Under the pieces are notes generated by a model. It made no database searches. It had not been told where the DNA came from and was given only the letters and a program-made list of their open reading frames with translations. The translations under genes were made by a program, and so were the position numbers. This document shows, in pieces, positions 26,815 through 38,049 of a stretch of DNA of 64,000 nucleotides (the stretch's first letter is position 1; each line of letters opens with the position of its first letter). This DNA comes from Amaranthus tricolor (Eukaryota; Streptophyta; Magnoliopsida; Caryophyllales; Amaranthaceae), in assembly GCF_026212465.1 (NCBI RefSeq), contig NC_080052.1:13361934-13425933 (forward strand), in the 5' to 3' direction.

Positions 26815-28480
26815 AATGATAGTAAAATTTTATTTAACCGCAAGTGCACAGTGAAGTCTAGTTGTGGGTCAAATACAACAAAGCTAGGATAAATAAATTT
26901 GTTAATCTCTACTAACTATATTGCTTGAAGAGAAAAATAATTGTTTGGTTGTTTATTTAACAAACTAAGAGTGTGATGAAAATTGTTTGAAACTATATGA
27001 TGAAGATATCTAGGTGTCAGGAATATCCTAAATTCTTGTATGAACAAACTTTTATCAGTGTCTATAAAATGTCGAATATTAATTATGTGATTATATATAA
27101 TCATGTTAATCTCAAACTCTCGCTCTATTGATTAACTATTAAATTTTAACCCTATTAATTCAATTCTAAAACGCTAGTCTTATTGAACGAATTAATAAGA
27201 ATTTAACAAAAATTTACCCTAAAGCAAAGGTAATCCTAATCTCACACGCTAATTCTATTGATTAGTCCAACAAAGCATTTTTTAATTAGAGTTATTAGCA
27301 AAATTTAATTACGTTGATCCTAATTTTATAAACACTTTCAATAATCAAATCATACTTCAGTTATGGGTTCAAACCCCTAACCCCTAGATAATGTATCTAT
27401 TCACTATTCATATGAAAACAATAAATAAAAACCCTATAATGGAACTAAGTATCATAAAAGATGATAATAATAAAATTTACAAGGAAAAACAATAATTTAA
27501 CTATGGGAGACAGAATTAAAGAGCTAATAGATAAAATATGAAAAAGCATACTACTTCTATCAAAAGACAATTACTAAGAAAAAATATTAAACTTTGATAA
27601 TAAAAGCTTAAACTATTACAACTAATGTAAATTAATGTCAAGAGATTAAATGCTAAAGAAAGCTTACAAGAATTAAAGGATGTTTATGAAGTACCAAAAA
27701 GAAGAACAAAAAGAGAAACCAAAGAAGAGGAAGGAGGAAGAAGAGGTTTTTCAATCTCCCCTTCTATGCTTCCCAAATGAGGCTTAACCTAATTCCCCTT
27801 CTTAATCAATAAATTAATCCCAATATCTTAATCAAATAAAGATAAAATAAAACAACGCAAAATTAGAATACTAAAAAATTGTTCGCACGGAATTCTAGAA
27901 GCAAAAGCCGGCTCGGCGGCCACATCCAGGACCAAAAAGCCGAGTCGGCGTTTTATGCTCACATTTTTGGTAAACTTCAAACGATCATCATTTCATGCTC
28001 AATTGTCGAAATCGGGTATATAACATACCGTTGGAAAGCTTTTAAAGTCTGGTTTCCAATGCCGCAAACCTTACATTAATACGATCTTCCAATCAAACTT
28101 TATGACTAAAAGAGTACATATGTATAAAATTTCACCTCTAAAACTTTTGCATTATAAAACTCTTCTACTCTTTTGCTCATTTTCTTTGTAGAACATCTTC
28201 AACCGAGCTAAAACCCCCTTAGTAAACTTCGTTATCCTTAAAACTATAAGAATTATGCTTAAAACAATCAAAATTACTAAAAATCAATATGAATAACCAA
28301 AACGGATTAAGTAACATAAATCTAAAAACTATAAATAGGATAAAATATAGAGATTATTACATTCGATTATATTAGGTGATCATAGTGTTTAGGTAGAAAC
28401 CAACTTTGATATGTATCAATTAGATTATTATACTGCTACTATAATCAAGTCCTATAAGGTCACACACATAAGTTATCCAT
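26815..28480. repeat. Non-coding retroelement-like segment
   Basis: The left part carries ACCGCAAGTGCACAGTG followed by TCTAGTTGTGGGTCAAATAC. The right part has CATACCGTTGGAAAGCTTTT. Both are phrases I associate with non-coding, LTR-bearing repeats that are abundant in plant genomes. No pol domain, PBS or boundary was found, so this is a likely LARD-like or LTR remnant rather than a defined element. It contains a GC-richer patch (AGCCGGCTCGGCGGCC near 27906) and AAAAGCCGAGTCGGCG near 27937. Confidence 0.35.
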
Positions 28481-29586
28481 TGGATAAAATATTACAAATT
28501 GCATAAGATGCTCTTTGGACTCTTTGGTGTAGGGGTTATTAGTATGACTTGATGATTTATTTTAATTTGGAATCAAAACACAAACTGATTCATTTAATTA
28601 TTACATGTAAATGTTATTTTAACCTCCATAAGTGTATATGAATAGTTGTTGAATGTGTGTATAATAGATGCACTTTACTCATCATTTTTCATAAGCTTGT
28701 GTACTATTTCCTGTTGCTTTCTCCACCTTAAAAGTAATGAGAATATTAGTTTTTTTTTATTTCATACTAGCATACGTGTTGATCTATTGGTGCTCTTGGA
28801 CCAATACTAGAGGAATAACACTTGAAGTTTTGATCATCCACTACTATCATACATACTGTTTGACTTGTGGAAATCACTCAACTAGGGTATGATTGTAACA
28901 TATGCTATATACGCATTAATTTATGCATGAGATTTTATTTTAGATGTACAGAAATATGTTTTTTGCAATTTCGATTTATGCATCTAAATTCTTATAATAT
29001 GTAGATATCATTGAAGATTTATCAAAAACCCAAAAAAGTAGTGTATTGATTTTAATTTTTAGATGAACGATTAAGAAGCAAACTATATTTATTTTACTTT
29101 TCAAAATTAAATACCGTGCATTTTAGGGTTACTAATCTAAATTAACAATGAAAATGGATGCTCGATTTCTACCAAAATTATGCAAAAGCATAAATTCTTA
29201 ATTACCCCACCATGCACCACATAAATTTGACTCTTTGTCCCTAATTGTCAATATTTGGACCAACTTTTGGACTCAAATACAAGCACGTAGCAATTAACGT
29301 GGTTTACCTTTGTCATGCACACACTCTCGTATGTGTTCCAAATTCTGTCACGAGGATACCATTCGTATATCATATGCTACTTTTTCCTTCCTTTATCCCC
29401 TTATATGTACATAAACCATCATCAATCATCCTCTTCAACATACAAAAGGTAGTCCTAACATTAAGGTCTTCACGTTAGAGTGAGATAATTTATATTACTC
29501 CTCTTATTTAGAATTTTTTAATTTTTTTCAACCACTAGTTTAAAATTATTCAAATTTATTTCCTATTTTCTATTTTTTCGAAAATT
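28481..29586. other. AT-rich DNA upstream of IMA-type gene B
   Basis: No gene was recognised. The last 350 bp may hold the promoter of the peptide gene at 29587. It contains TTATATGTACATAAACCATC at about 29401, which could serve as a TATA region and leader start, and two ACGT cores (GCACGTAG near 29283, TAACGTGG near 29297). Confidence 0.4.
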
Positions 29587-29712
29587 ATGAATAGAATTTA
29601 CAAGACTCGTGATAATCTGAAGCCAACTATTTACAAAAATGTTAGTTCGAAAATATTTGAAAGTGACGGAGATGATGATGATGCAGATTATGATTATGCG
29701 CCGGCGGCTTGA
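29587..29712 (+). CDS. IMA: IRON MAN / FE-uptake-inducing peptide (IMA/FEP family), copy B
   Basis: This is a 41-residue ORF from ATG (29587) to TGA (29712). It ends SDGDDDDADYDYAPAA, the IMA/FEP C-terminal signature: G-DDDD spacer, then YDYAPAA at the extreme C terminus. Shared with copy A are FE-x-DGDDDD and the full YDYAPAA. The codons differ (GCG CCG GCG GCT TGA here, GCA CCG GCT GCT TAA in copy A), so the match is kept at protein level. Forty-one residues is at the short end for the family. No in-frame ATG lies upstream before a TAG at 29536, and an upstream exon cannot be excluded. The expected role, by family, is stabilising bHLH IVc iron-response factors. Confidence 0.8.
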   Translation: MNRIYKTRDNLKPTIYKNVSSKIFESDGDDDDADYDYAPAA

Positions 29713-30159
29713 TAGCTTGGTGTTCAATTAGCATGCATTAACTATAACTGAGGAATATCTGATCATAATTAACTCACAGTTATTTAGTAGTTATGGTACC
29801 TACTTGCCGCTTGTAAATTAATTTGAAGAGTAATGTATTTTTGATTGCATAGATATGTTCAGTGATGTGTATGGATTATTTTATGTTTGAGTTCACATAT
29901 TTTCTGGTTGGAAGAGTTTACTTTATGGACTCTCATAGTTTCTGCCTATCCCCTCCGTTATCTCTTTCAACACCAAAATATAATCTTACCTTTTCAACCC
30001 CAAAAATTGGCGTAATATAATAGAGAAGTATAAAAATTTGACATATATTATTATTAACATTATCATATCCAATATATCTCTAATCTATAATTGCTCATAG
30101 CTAAAGATCATGAGTCGACCTCAACATTAAACTGAGATTGTACATTCCTTTATATATTG
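29713..30159. other. AT-rich spacer
   Basis: No gene or element boundary was recognised between the peptide gene and the Copia remnant. Confidence 0.5.
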
Positions 30160-30449
30160 AATGCAACAAAAAAATGAAGACAATTATTCTGCTTATAAAT
30201 TCTTTATTGAAAAAGCATAATTAATTGTGTTTTACATTTAACAATGTCCGACATATATACAAGAATGGATGCAGAGATATTGCTTCTGGAAAGGAAGTTA
30301 ATCTTGCATGCAATATTCTATCATTGATTGTAGCATCTAATTATGAGATAAATACAACTAATTTATCCTCCTAACATAAAAATCAATATTATACATATAA
30401 AATCCAACTAATAATGGCAAGGGAATATTTTTTCAATTATTCTCTAACA
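30160..30449 (-). repeat. Putative 3' LTR of the decayed minus-strand Copia
   Basis: On the minus strand the RNase H remnant is followed by GCCGGGCTG and then TGTTAGAGAATAATTG, a typical LTR start at 30449. Inside are a TATA-like TTGTATATATGTC and an A/T-rich tail. The outer end is uncertain; TTTTTTTGTTGCA near 30160 is one candidate. No second copy of this LTR is in the window. Confidence 0.4.
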
Positions 30450-31724
30450 CAGCCCGGCAATCGTAACAAGATTTTGACAAATGCTAGTTCTAGATCCAAA
30501 CATCAAAAAGTATACGGGGAAGTCCCTTTATAAAAACATCAGCAACTTGATACCGGGAGCAAACATGAAGAAACCAAACCTCACCGTTACCAACCTTCTC
30601 AAGAACGAAATATATATTCACCTCAATGTGTTTGGTGCGTTGATGTTGCACCGGATTTCCTGATAAATAGACGGCACTGACAATGCCACAATATACCAAA
30701 TTTCCATATAGGACAATCTAACTAAAGTAGCGGTTTTTTAAACCAACAAGAATTAGAAAATAACATTTCCAACATTGTATTTTTGACACTGGAACGCGAC
30801 AAGGTGGGTTGTTTTTTTGACGACCAATAGATCAAATTATCACCAAGAAAAACACAGTACCCAAAGGTAGACCTTCTGGTTTCTGGGCGTCCGCCCCAAT
30901 CAACATCAATATAAATAAGCTTAGCAAGAGATGATTAATATTAGTGTAGACAAAAAGTTAAAGTACCCTGCATGTAGAGTATAATAGGTTAATAGCAGAC
31001 ATACGATCAACTCTATGATCATGCATGGGAAGAGACACCTGCGGAACTGCATATGAGATATAAAGATCAATTGAAAGTAAGATATTGTAGAGTACCAGCC
31101 AACCGTTAATATTTAGTCAGGTCCTCATACAGAATGTCCGCATAGGCACTAAGATTGGGTTTAGTATCTACAAGAGTGTGGCTAGTGCTACAGTTAGACG
31201 TGCTAGCCCGATCAATAATCTCTATTGTAGATTGTTTTTGACATAAGAACAAACCATTAGTATGCGAGTCACATCAACTTCCAAAATATAGCTTAAAGGA
31301 CCTAAACCATTCATAGCAAATTTGTTACCCAAAAGAGTAATGAAATGTGTTCTAAGATGATTAATTGATTCTGTAAGGATTACATCATCAACATATAACA
31401 GAATATAAGCCATATCAGCCCTCTATCTTTAAATAAACAATGAGTGATCAAATTTATAATTAGAAAATCCAATAGTAGTCATAAACTCTGTAAAATGCTG
31501 ATAATAAGCTCAAGGGCCATGTTTAAGACCATAAAGAGACTTGTTTAGTAAGCAAACATAATTAGGACGACTTATATCACCGAACTCTATGGGTTGATGC
31601 ATATAGATTGTTTCGTTTAGATAGTCATGTAAGTGAGCATTCTTCACATCCAATTCATGGATGGAACAAGACTAAGAAATGTACAAATGGTGCCTGGTTT
31701 CACAGCCGGACTAAATGTCTCACC
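30450..31724 (-). pseudogene. Copia pol remnant (reverse transcriptase and RNase H), outer part of a nested pair
   Basis: Several frames on the minus strand give clear Copia fragments. In the reverse transcriptase there is LDVKNAHLHDYLNETIYMHQ (with a catalytic Asp), LLNKSLYGLKHGP, and MAYILLYVDDVILTE (the YVDD box). RNase H follows with RRSTFGYCVFLGDNLIYWSS and VQHQRTKHIEV...SRYQVADVFIKGLP. Stops and shifts separate them, so it is long dead. The reading continues across the Sirevirus insertion into 41855-43440, which holds the N-terminal reverse transcriptase and the integrase. Confidence 0.85.
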
Positions 31725-31729
31725 ACAAT
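31725..31729. other. Target-site duplication, left copy (ACAAT)
   Basis: ACAAT immediately precedes the 5' LTR and is repeated at 41850-41854 directly after the 3' LTR. A 5 bp duplication is the Copia norm. Removing the insert and one ACAAT rejoins the interrupted Copia reverse transcriptase. Confidence 0.92.
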
Positions 31730-32346
31730 TGTTGGCCTCTTAAGGTTTTGATGATGACTTCACTTGTAAATAAACAAACATATTTTTAGAGATTGTTTTG
31801 TAGGTATATATCCGATTTAATGTGAATCGTTGATGAAGCCTATGACTTGATTCGTGGAAGATGTATGTGTCTCAAATATCCAAGAAGTTGGGAAATTGCT
31901 CTGGAAAACAGTCTGCTGTTCCTAGAGCTAAAGTTCTGACGAATGTTGAAGCTGGAGACAGTACACTGTTCCTACGTAGCAGGTCTGAAGAATAGCATCG
32001 ACTAAAAAATTGCGAATTAATTATTTTCTGTTTTTAAGTTGATGTAATGGTTTAGAATTAATTTAATTGCTTAAATTAATTAGTAAGTTAATTGGCAAAT
32101 CTATTTTTAGGTTTTCTAAAAATAGCCCAAGACTTTTTCTTAATTAGATTTAGATCTCCTATTTTTTAGGATCTTATGTTTTAAACTCCTATGCTATTTT
32201 TAGCATTAAGGAAACTGATTTTTCCTTGAGCAAATAACAGCCGGACACGCATAATTCCACCACCTTTTGTTTTGAGAACGTGGGGGTAGTGGAGGTATGT
32301 GTGAGATAGTGGACGTTATGCTTATGATAACTGCTGGCTGTTCCCT

Positions 32347-32356
32347 CTATAAATAG
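32347..32356 (+). promoter_or_regulatory. LTR TATA box
   Basis: CTATAAATAG sits in the middle of the LTR and marks the U3/R border region. The same box is in the 3' LTR at 41164-41173. Confidence 0.75.
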
Positions 32357-32509
32357 AAGGGACTTTGCTCGAATCAAAAATCAATCTTTTTAGGATTCAA
32401 GAGTGTCCATTAAAGGGAGATCATCTTAAGAAAAATATTTTCAGTTTTCCAATGCCAATTAATTTATTATATTTTTCTTAAGTAATTATTTTAATTCTTA
32501 TCCTCTTGA

Positions 32510-32657
32510 GAAATGGCCTTGTAAGGGTAATTGAGTGTTTTATTGTAATTAAACTTATGGGAAGTCTAAGGGAATAGAGAAGAGAAATGGCCTTGTAAAG
32601 GGTAATTGAGTGTTTTGTTGTAATTAGACTTATGGGAAGTCTAAGGGAATAGAGAAT
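32510..32657 (+). repeat. 74 bp tandem duplication within the LTR
   Basis: The block GAAATGGCCTTGTAAGGG... starts at 32510 and again at 32584 with a few changes, including one added A. Both copies occur in the 3' LTR too, so the duplication predates this insertion. It lies downstream of the TATA box, in transcribed R/U5 sequence. Confidence 0.85.
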
Positions 32658-33040
32658 AGAAACGTGAGAAGAGAAGAGAAGAGAAGAGAAGAGAAGTAGG
32701 CCTAAGTAGAGAAGCTTTGAGTAAAGCGTTTAGAGAATTGAGAAGCTTCAAGTGAAGCAAAACATTGTTATGTGTAATTGTAATTGATTGCCTTAACATA
32801 GTGAGAATTTTGAAATCCCGGGGGGTCGTGGTTTTTCCTTCTTATTAGGCCAAGAAGGTTTCCACGTAAAAATCCTTTTCTTCTTTTATTATTCTTTTCG
32901 TTTTTAAGTTTAAGTTTTTGTTCTATACTTATTATAATTCCGCAAAAATTAGAAGCAAAAAATCTTAAACCTACTACACAACAATTCACCCCCCCCCCCC
33001 CCTCTTGTTGCATTCGATCATCCATTAGTATTTCTACAAT

Positions 33041-33052
33041 TGGTATCAGAGC
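33041..33052 (+). other. Primer binding site for initiator tRNA-Met
   Basis: TGGTATCAGAGC follows the 5' LTR after two bases. It is complementary to the 3' end of plant initiator tRNA-Met, the standard Copia primer. Confidence 0.92.
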
Positions 33053-33107
33053 CCTGTTCCTCATTTAATCAGGAAACCCTGAGAGCAGTATCCTGTTCCC
33101 TGGAAAG

Positions 33108-34283
33108 ATGTTCAAGATGAACGAGCGCATGGAAGAGGGGTACTCCACACAAAGGCCACCCATGTTCGATGGGAAATTCTATACCTACTGGAAAAATAGA
33201 ATGGAAATCTTCATAAAGGCCGAAAACTATCAAGTTTGGAGAGTCATTGAAATTGGAGACTTTGAGGTGACGACCATCAACTCCAACAATGAAGCTGTTC
33301 CAAAACCAATCACTGAATATGAAAAAGAAGATTTTCAAAAGATGGAGATGAACGCTCTTGCTATCAAGTTACTTCACTGTGTGCTTGGTCCAAATGAGCA
33401 CAATCGTATTATGGGTTGCAAAACCGCTAAGCAGATTTGGGACCTGCTGGAAGTTACCCATGAAGGTACTAGTGAAGGCGAAGCTGAAACTGAAGCGCCA
33501 ATAGAGGAAGAAACCGCAAATCTGTGTCTCATGGCATCTCATGAAGAGTCTAAGGAAAAAGAGGTAATGTCTTCTACTCCATCTCCTAAACAACTGTCTA
33601 ATTTAAGTAAGAATAAATTAATCAAATTGCTGTTAGAGACACAAGAAAAGTTGAATGAAAAAACAGCTAAGTGTCTCCAAATTGAGAAAGACCTTAAGTT
33701 AAGTAAAGATCATATCTCATACCTAAATTCCTTTAGGATCGATGTGCAAAGTAGATTTTTTGATTTGTTAGATAAGGATATCATCTTAAAAGAACAATTG
33801 GAGAAATTAAAACAGGATTTCATTATTCTTAATATTGAAATGAATCAAAACAAATTGATAGGATTAAGTAAAGATGCAAACAATATATCTACTCACATGG
33901 TTAGCACTGAATTTCAAAAGTTGAAGTCAAAATTAGAATCCTACGAAATTGAAAATGAAAATTTGAAAAATAAAATAAACTTAAGAGGAAAAGGGAAAAT
34001 CAATGAAATTCCCAAATGGATTCTAAATGCTAAAACCAAAAGTAAAGAAGGTCTAGGCTATATGAGGAATGATAAAAAGAAAAAGTTCTATGTAGATCTC
34101 CCTAGTAGTAAAATATGTTCCTTCTGTGGTAAAATTGGACACCTAAAACATCAATGTATAAAGAGAGAACAGCATGTCAAAGCAAATAAAAATTATGTCG
34201 AACGTATATGGATTAAGAAATGTGATTCAAATATTGTCGACAAGGAACCCAAGGATGAATGGGTTCCTGCACCTAACCACTAA
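33108..34283 (+). pseudogene. gag of the Sirevirus-type element, with internal deletion
   Basis: A 391-codon frame runs from ATG (33108) to TAA (34281-34283). The N terminus (RPPMFDGKFYTYWKNRMEIF) is the Copia gag start. Near residue 120 the frame passes QIWDLLEVTHEGT and then goes straight to the acidic SEGEAETEAPIEEE. In relatives the rest of the UBN2-type gag domain, roughly 100 residues, lies at this point, so it appears deleted in frame. A coiled-coil-rich segment follows, and then one zinc knuckle CSFCGKIGHLKHQC. The frame is the same as pol; the TAA may be a decayed codon or a gag/pol boundary stop. Confidence 0.88.
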
Positions 34284-37200
34284 TTTGCTTTGCAGGTTCA
34301 AGTGAGGGGGAACAACTCATGGTATCTCGACAGTGGGTGTTCCAAGCATATGACGGGTGATAAATCTAAATTTCTCTCACTTGAAGCCCATGATGGGGGA
34401 ACAGTAACCTTCGGTGACAACATGAAGGGTGAGATAATCGCCAAAGGAAAGGTTGGAAGGTCTATTTCCCATGCCATTGATAATGTATTTTTAGTCGAGA
34501 ATTTAAAACACAATTTGTTAAGTATTTCTCAATTTTGCGACAAAGGTAACTCTGTTAAGTTTACTTCTGAAAAATGCATAATTTCTAGGAACAGTACAGG
34601 AGACCCTGTGCTGGAGGGAATCAGAAAAGGGAACACCTATGTGGTGGACCTGGACACTGTTCCCAGAAACAGTCTAACGTGTTTAAGTGTTATTGAAGAA
34701 GACCCACTTCTTTGGCACAAGCGTCTAGGTCATGCTAGTTATTCATTGATTAACACTTTAAGATCAAAAGACCTAGTAAGAGGATTACCTGCAATAAAAT
34801 TCCTTAAAAATGAAGTTTGTGATCCTTGTGCTAAAGGGAAACAAGTGCGGTCATCCTTTAAATCAAAGAACGTTGTGACTACCACTAGACCATTAGAATT
34901 AATTCATATGGATTTATGTGGACCAATGAGAACACAAAGCCGTAGTGGCAAAAAGTATGTGTTTGTTGTTGTTGATGATTATAGTAGATTCACGTAGACC
35001 TTATTTTTGGCAAGCAAAGATGAAGCTTTTGATGAGTTTGTTTCCTTTGCTAATAAAACACAAAAATCTACCAATAATCAAATTGTTCACATTAGGTCTG
35101 ATCATGGAAAAGAATTTGAAAATTCAAACTTCATGAATTATTGCAATGAACATGGCATAAATCACAATTTTTCCGCACCTAGAACACCACAACAAAATGG
35201 TGTGGTAGAAAGGAAAAATAGGACTTTAGAAGAAATGGCAAGGACCATGTTGATTGCTAGCGGTCTACCTAGGAATTTTTGGGCAGAAGCCGTTAATACT
35301 GCATGCTATACTTTGAATCGTGTACTAATTAGACCAATCACTTCAAAGACACCCTATGAATTGCTCAAAGGTGTTAAACCAAATATTTCCTATTTTCGTG
35401 TGTTTGGATGCAAATGTTTTGTACATGTAAATGGAAAACGAAATTTGGGTAAATTTGATGAAAGAAGTGATGAGGCAGTGTTTCTTGGTTATTCATCACA
35501 AAGCAAAGCTTACAGAGTATATAATAAGAGAACAATGAGTGTAGAAGAGTCTGTTCACATAATCTTTGATGAAACTAACTTTTCAACAAGTGAACAGGAA
35601 ACAAGTAATATTAAAATAGGTCTTGCAAATTTGGAAGATGAAGATGAAGGAATAAAAGTGCAAGATCGAGGAACAGCAAGCGAACAGTCGATACAAGAAG
35701 AGGCAGAAGAAACTGACCAAATCCAGGAACTGCCAGTACAACAGGATCAGCAGACTGTTCCCAATCCAGCTGTTCCCACAGATGAGCAAAATGATCCAGT
35801 AGCTGAACAGAATGTCAATCAAGTTGCTGAACAAGAACATGCTACTGTTCCTTCAAGAGAATTTGTGCCTAAACCTTGGAAGTATCAAAGATATCATCCT
35901 CTTGATTCAATTGTAAGTGATATAAATAAGGGGACACAAACTAGATCTCAATTGAGAAACTTTTGTGCACACTTTGCATTCCTATCATCACTTGAACCTA
36001 AAAATCACGAGGAAGCTTTAAAGGATTCCGATTGGATAGTTGCCATGCAAGATGAATTAAATGAGTTTGAAAGAAATAAAGTGTGGCACTTGGAACCCAA
36101 ACCGAAAAACAAGAAAGTTATTGGTTTGAAATGGGTATTTCGGAACAAGCTTGATGAGCATGGAATAATTGTTAGAAATAAAGCTAGACTCGTGGTTAAA
36201 GGTTACAATCAACAAGAAGGTATTGATTATACCGAGACATTTGCTCCAGTAGCAAGGTTAGAGGCCATTAGAATTTTAATTTCTTTTGCTGCATTTATGA
36301 ATTTTAAACTATATCAAATGGATGTGAAATGTGCTTTTTTGAATGGTTATCTTGATGAAGAAGTTTTTGTGGAACAACCCCCAGGTTTTGAAAATACCTC
36401 TTGTCCTAATCATGTCTACAAGCTTGACAAAGCCCTATATGGCTTGAAGCAAGCTCCTAGACAATGGTACGAAAGACTTTCAAAGTTTTTGATTTAAAAT
36501 AACTTTGTAAGAGGAAAAATCGACAAAACCTTGTTCTTTAAGAATAAAGGTTCTAATATCTTGTTTGTTCAAATTTATGTTGATGATATTATTTTTGGTG
36601 CTACTAATGACTTGTTATGTAAAGAATTTGCTAACCTTATGGGTACAGAATTTGAAATGAGCATGATGGGAGAATTAAATTTCTTTCTTGGTTTGCAAAT
36701 TAAACAAACTGAAAATGGTATCTTTATTCATCAACAAAAATACATTAAAGAACTTCTTAAGAAATATGGACTAAACAATTCTAAATCCAACCACACACCT
36801 ATGGCTACCAATGTTAGACTAGATGAAGACCTAAATGGAACTAACGTAGATCAAACCATGTATAGAGGCATGATAGGTTCTTTATTGTATCTAACTACAA
36901 GTAGACCTGATATTTCTTTTAGTGTTGGTTTATGTGCTAGATTTCAATCAAGTCCTAAAGAATCACATCTCACGGCAGTAAAGAGAATTTTGAGATATTT
37001 GAAGGGAACAGACGACTTGTCCCTATTTTATCCTAAAAGTGATGTTTATGATTTAAAAGGTTTTAATGATGCAGATTATGCAGGTGATCTTGTTAATAGA
37101 AAAAGTACATCAGGTATGGTACAATATCTTGGCTCATGTTTAGTTTCATGGAGTTCCAAGAAACAAAATACAATTGCATTATCCACTGCAGAAGCTGAAT

Positions 37201-37520
37201 ACGTAGCAGCAGCAGCTTGTTGTTCCCAAATGCTTTGGATAAAACAGCAACTTAGAGATTTTGGTATTAAAGTTGAATGCATCCCTATTTATTGTGATAA
37301 TACTAGTGCCATATGTATATCTAAAGATCCAGTGCATCATTCACGTGCTAAACATATACACATTAGACATCATTTTCTTAAGGATAACGTAGAACACAAA
37401 AATATTGTACTGAAGCATGTTAACACAAATGAACAAGTTGCAGATATTCTGACCAAACCACTTCCTAGGGAACAATATGAAAAGATGAGATTGGAACTTG
37501 GTATGATCAAGCTCCACTAA
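34284..37520 (+). pseudogene. pol of the Sirevirus-type element, broken by two in-frame stops
   Basis: One frame continues from gag. It covers aspartic protease (WYLDSGCSKHMTGD, 34320 on), the integrase zinc region (LWHKRLGHASYSLI), the integrase core ([32 protein letters not shown]), reverse transcriptase ([29 protein letters not shown]) and RNase H (DADYAGDLVNRKSTSG; STAEAEYVAAAACCSQ), ending ADILTKPLPREQYEK. Stops are TAG at 34995-34997, where Trp is usual, and TAA at 36495-36497. No frameshift was found. Domain order (integrase before reverse transcriptase) is Copia. As written it cannot give a full polyprotein. Confidence 0.93.
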
Positions 37521-38049
37521 AGTTAGTTGCATATATTTCCCATTGAAGCATCATGAAAATGAAGAGGTCAGGAATCAATCTCAAAATCTTGATTGAAAAT
37601 CAATTATTGCATGGATCAGGTAAACACATAATAAAGTTTGTACTATGAATGTTCTTACGTTTGCATGTTGTTAATTCGAACAGACCAAAGCAATATGTTC
37701 ATTATTTTCTCCATAATATTTCATAATATCATAATTCATTTTGTTCTTGAAAAATTATTTTATTTTATTTTGATTTCACATCGTTTTATATTATATCATC
37801 ACATTGTTTGGAAATTTGTACAGTCAACTTAAAATTAAAAATAATGGGAAATTTTTAAAAAACACACAATCCTTCCATATCTAATGCATTGATGAAAAGG
37901 CTTTGATGAGATGGGACGTTTGGTAACCGTCAACTCTCTTTAAAAAGCCCTTACTACATCACAATCACTCAAACCGTCATCCTTCTCCTTCCTCACAAAC
38001 AGTCACAAGAAACCGTCCTCCTTCTTCCTCAATCCTTCAAAACGCAAAA
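37521..38049 (+). other. Spacer between pol and the extra ORF of the Sirevirus-type element
   Basis: AT-rich and without an ORF of note. It ends with a pyrimidine- and CTTCCTC-rich leader just before the ATG at 38050, including TCATCCTTCTCCTTCCTC. A splice acceptor or leader for a subgenomic message could lie here; no specific site is supported. Confidence 0.5.

Larger units (their letters stand above)
31730..33038 (+). repeat. 5' LTR of the Sirevirus-type element (1309 bp)
   Basis: It begins TGTTGGCCTC and ends TTTCTACA. It contains a TATA box (32347-32356), a duplicated 74 bp block, an AGAAG minisatellite (about 32664-32696) and a 14-C tract near the end. It matches 40547-41849 almost completely. 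Confidence 0.93.

Noticed and set aside
24911..29712. Secreted, tyrosine-sulfated peptide hormone (RGF, PSY or CIF type) as an explanation for the YDYAPAA genes
   Set aside because: None of the three has a signal peptide, and the compact acidic run with terminal YDYAPAA fits the IMA/FEP family better.
34281..34283. Programmed gag-pol stop readthrough in the Sirevirus
   Set aside because: The TAA lacks a recognised readthrough context and three other stops occur in the same element, so simple decay is the better reading. Not excluded.
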